A DNA stretch of 64,000 nt, taken from the NCBI GenBank assembly GCA_902575095.1, contig CACGPY010000002.1, positions 1 through 64,000 on the forward strand. The letters run 5' to 3'. Source of the stretch: an uncultured Pelagibacteraceae bacterium. GTDB taxonomy: Bacteria; Pseudomonadota; Alphaproteobacteria; Pelagibacterales; Pelagibacteraceae. The translations under genes and the position numbers were made by a program. Shown here in pieces: positions 63,257 through 64,000 of this stretch; position 1 is the stretch's first letter; each line of letters begins with the position of its first letter. The notes under the pieces are model-generated. The model saw nothing but the letters and a program-made list of their open reading frames with translations, was not told where the DNA came from and did no database searches.

Positions 63257-64000
63257 TTAATTTCCATATATAGGAAAAGAAGAGCAAAGATCAATAATCT
63301 CTTTTTTGACCTCATTTTCTATTTTTGAATTATCATTTTTATTTTCACTTAAACCTTTAATTACTTTATAAATTAAATCTGCAACTAACTTGAATTCATC
63401 TTCTTTAAAACCTCTTGTAGTGCAAGCTGGCGTGCCTAATCTAATTCCAGAAGTTATAAACGGACTTTCTGTATCAAATGGAATTCCGTTTTTATTGCAA
63501 GTTATATTCGCTCTTCCTAATGAGGCTTGCGCATCTTTTCCAGTTACTTTAAATGATCTTAAATCAAGAAGCATAAGATGTGTGTCTGTGCCTCCTGAAA
63601 AAATTTTAAAACCTTTTTCGGATAATCTCTGTGATAAAACCTTTGCATTTTTAATTACATTTTTTGTGTATACCTTAAATTCATCTGATAAAGCCTCTTT
63701 AAAACAAACCGCTTTAGCTGCTATAACATGCATTAGTGGTCCACCTTGCAAACCAGGAAAGATTGCACTGTTAAATTTTTTAGCTAGCTCTTCATTATTT
63801 GTTAAAATAATACCTCCTCTTGGACCTCTTAAAACTTTATGAGTTGTAGAAGTTACAACATCAGCATACTTTGTTGGATTAGGATAGGCTCCGCCTGCAA
63901 CTAGACCAGATAAATGTGCCATATCAACTAATAGATACGCTCCTACTTTATCGCATATTTCTCTGAATTTTTTAAAATCAATTATTCTTGAGTAAGCGCT
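63257..64000 (-). CDS. glyA: Serine hydroxymethyltransferase, C-terminal part (5' end outside window)
   Basis: Interconverts serine and glycine with tetrahydrofolate, a PLP enzyme. The ORF track starts at an internal ATG (63922), but the frame stays open to base 64000, reading ...[21 protein letters not shown], so the gene continues beyond the window. PLP-binding Lys is in [58 protein letters not shown] and [15 protein letters not shown] are diagnostic. About 248 residues are visible. Confidence 0.95.
   Translation of the reverse strand, partial: SAYSRIIDFKKFREICDKVGAYLLVDMAHLSGLVAGGAYPNPTKYADVVTSTTHKVLRGPRGGIILTNNEELAKKFNSAIFPGLQGGPLMHVIAAKAVCFKEALSDEFKVYTKNVIKNAKVLSQRLSEKGFKIFSGGTDTHLMLLDLRSFKVTGKDAQASLGRANITCNKNGIPFDTESPFITSGIRLGTPACTTRGFKEDEFKLVADLIYKVIKGLSENKNDNSKIENEVKKEIIDLCSSFPIYGN

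Noticed and set aside
63390-63842. 150-aa plus-strand ORF opposite glyA
   Set aside because: Antisense shadow; the glyA frame has diagnostic motifs throughout.

Overview
The window is a contiguous, very AT-rich and densely packed alphaproteobacterial chromosome segment. Intergenic gaps are mostly 0-60 bp, many genes overlap by 1-8 nt, the proteins are rich in Lys/Ile/Asn, and the gene content (proton-pumping pyrophosphatase, secDF, tightly compressed riboflavin, plsX and cell-wall operons, no transposons) fits a streamlined marine SAR11 (Pelagibacterales) genome. That assignment is inference from composition and gene order; no 16S gene is present.

Layout. 1-14.1 kb is housekeeping: end of secD, secF, a urate-oxidase-N-type membrane protein, uvrA divergent from ssb, then gyrA-coaD-cyclophilin-tgt, tRNA-Lys, an M48 protease, a DUF502 protein, recG divergent from sdhE, and tRNA-Ser. 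14.2-21.7 kb is one overlapping plus-strand operon: lytic transglycosylase, degenerate RlpA-like SPOR lipoprotein, D,D-carboxypeptidase, tmk, holB, metG, tatD and an MBL-fold phosphodiesterase. 21.7-23.8 kb is a minus-strand nhaA / Fe-S scaffold / glutathione peroxidase operon. tRNA-Pro is followed by an NDUFS4-like subunit, an SbmA/BacA-like membrane protein and an auxin-efflux-family carrier. 26.16-33.5 kb is accessory: a 411-bp structured gene-free stretch, a mini O6-alkylguanine methyltransferase, a small membrane protein, a tyrosine recombinase, and a surface-glycan cassette (two methyltransferases, GT9, gmd, a two-domain glycosyltransferase) plus a GIY-YIG protein.

33.5-44.7 kb is a catabolic island for a cyclitol, most likely myo-inositol: iolG, iolE and iolD, a sugar-type ABC transporter (binding protein, permease, one-domain ATPase), a second Gfo/Idh/MocA oxidoreductase, a ROK kinase, an HpcH/HpaI aldolase and an aldehyde dehydrogenase. 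The canonical iolB, iolC, iolJ and iolA genes are not in the window, so the lower half of the pathway is either elsewhere or replaced by the ROK/HpaI/ALDH set. This is the best candidate here for an incompletely described system.

44.7-64 kb returns to core genes on the minus strand: an unknown pilin-like protein, a 2-hydroxyacid dehydrogenase, tRNA-Glu overlapping the 3' end of recJ, glpX, hom, a lipoprotein, argC, rpsI-rplM and ctaA. A chorismate mutase gene (plus strand), rpmG, merR, ihfA, plsX and rpmF (absent from the ORF track) follow, then a cytochrome bc1 chaperone gene head-to-head with a bamE-like gene, hppA, and nusB-ribH-ribBA-ribE-ribD-nrdR with glyA running off the end. Recurrent themes are substitution of zinc ligands in several normally zinc-binding proteins (Tgt, the ROK kinase, the RibA domain, NrdR) and extreme gene overlap.
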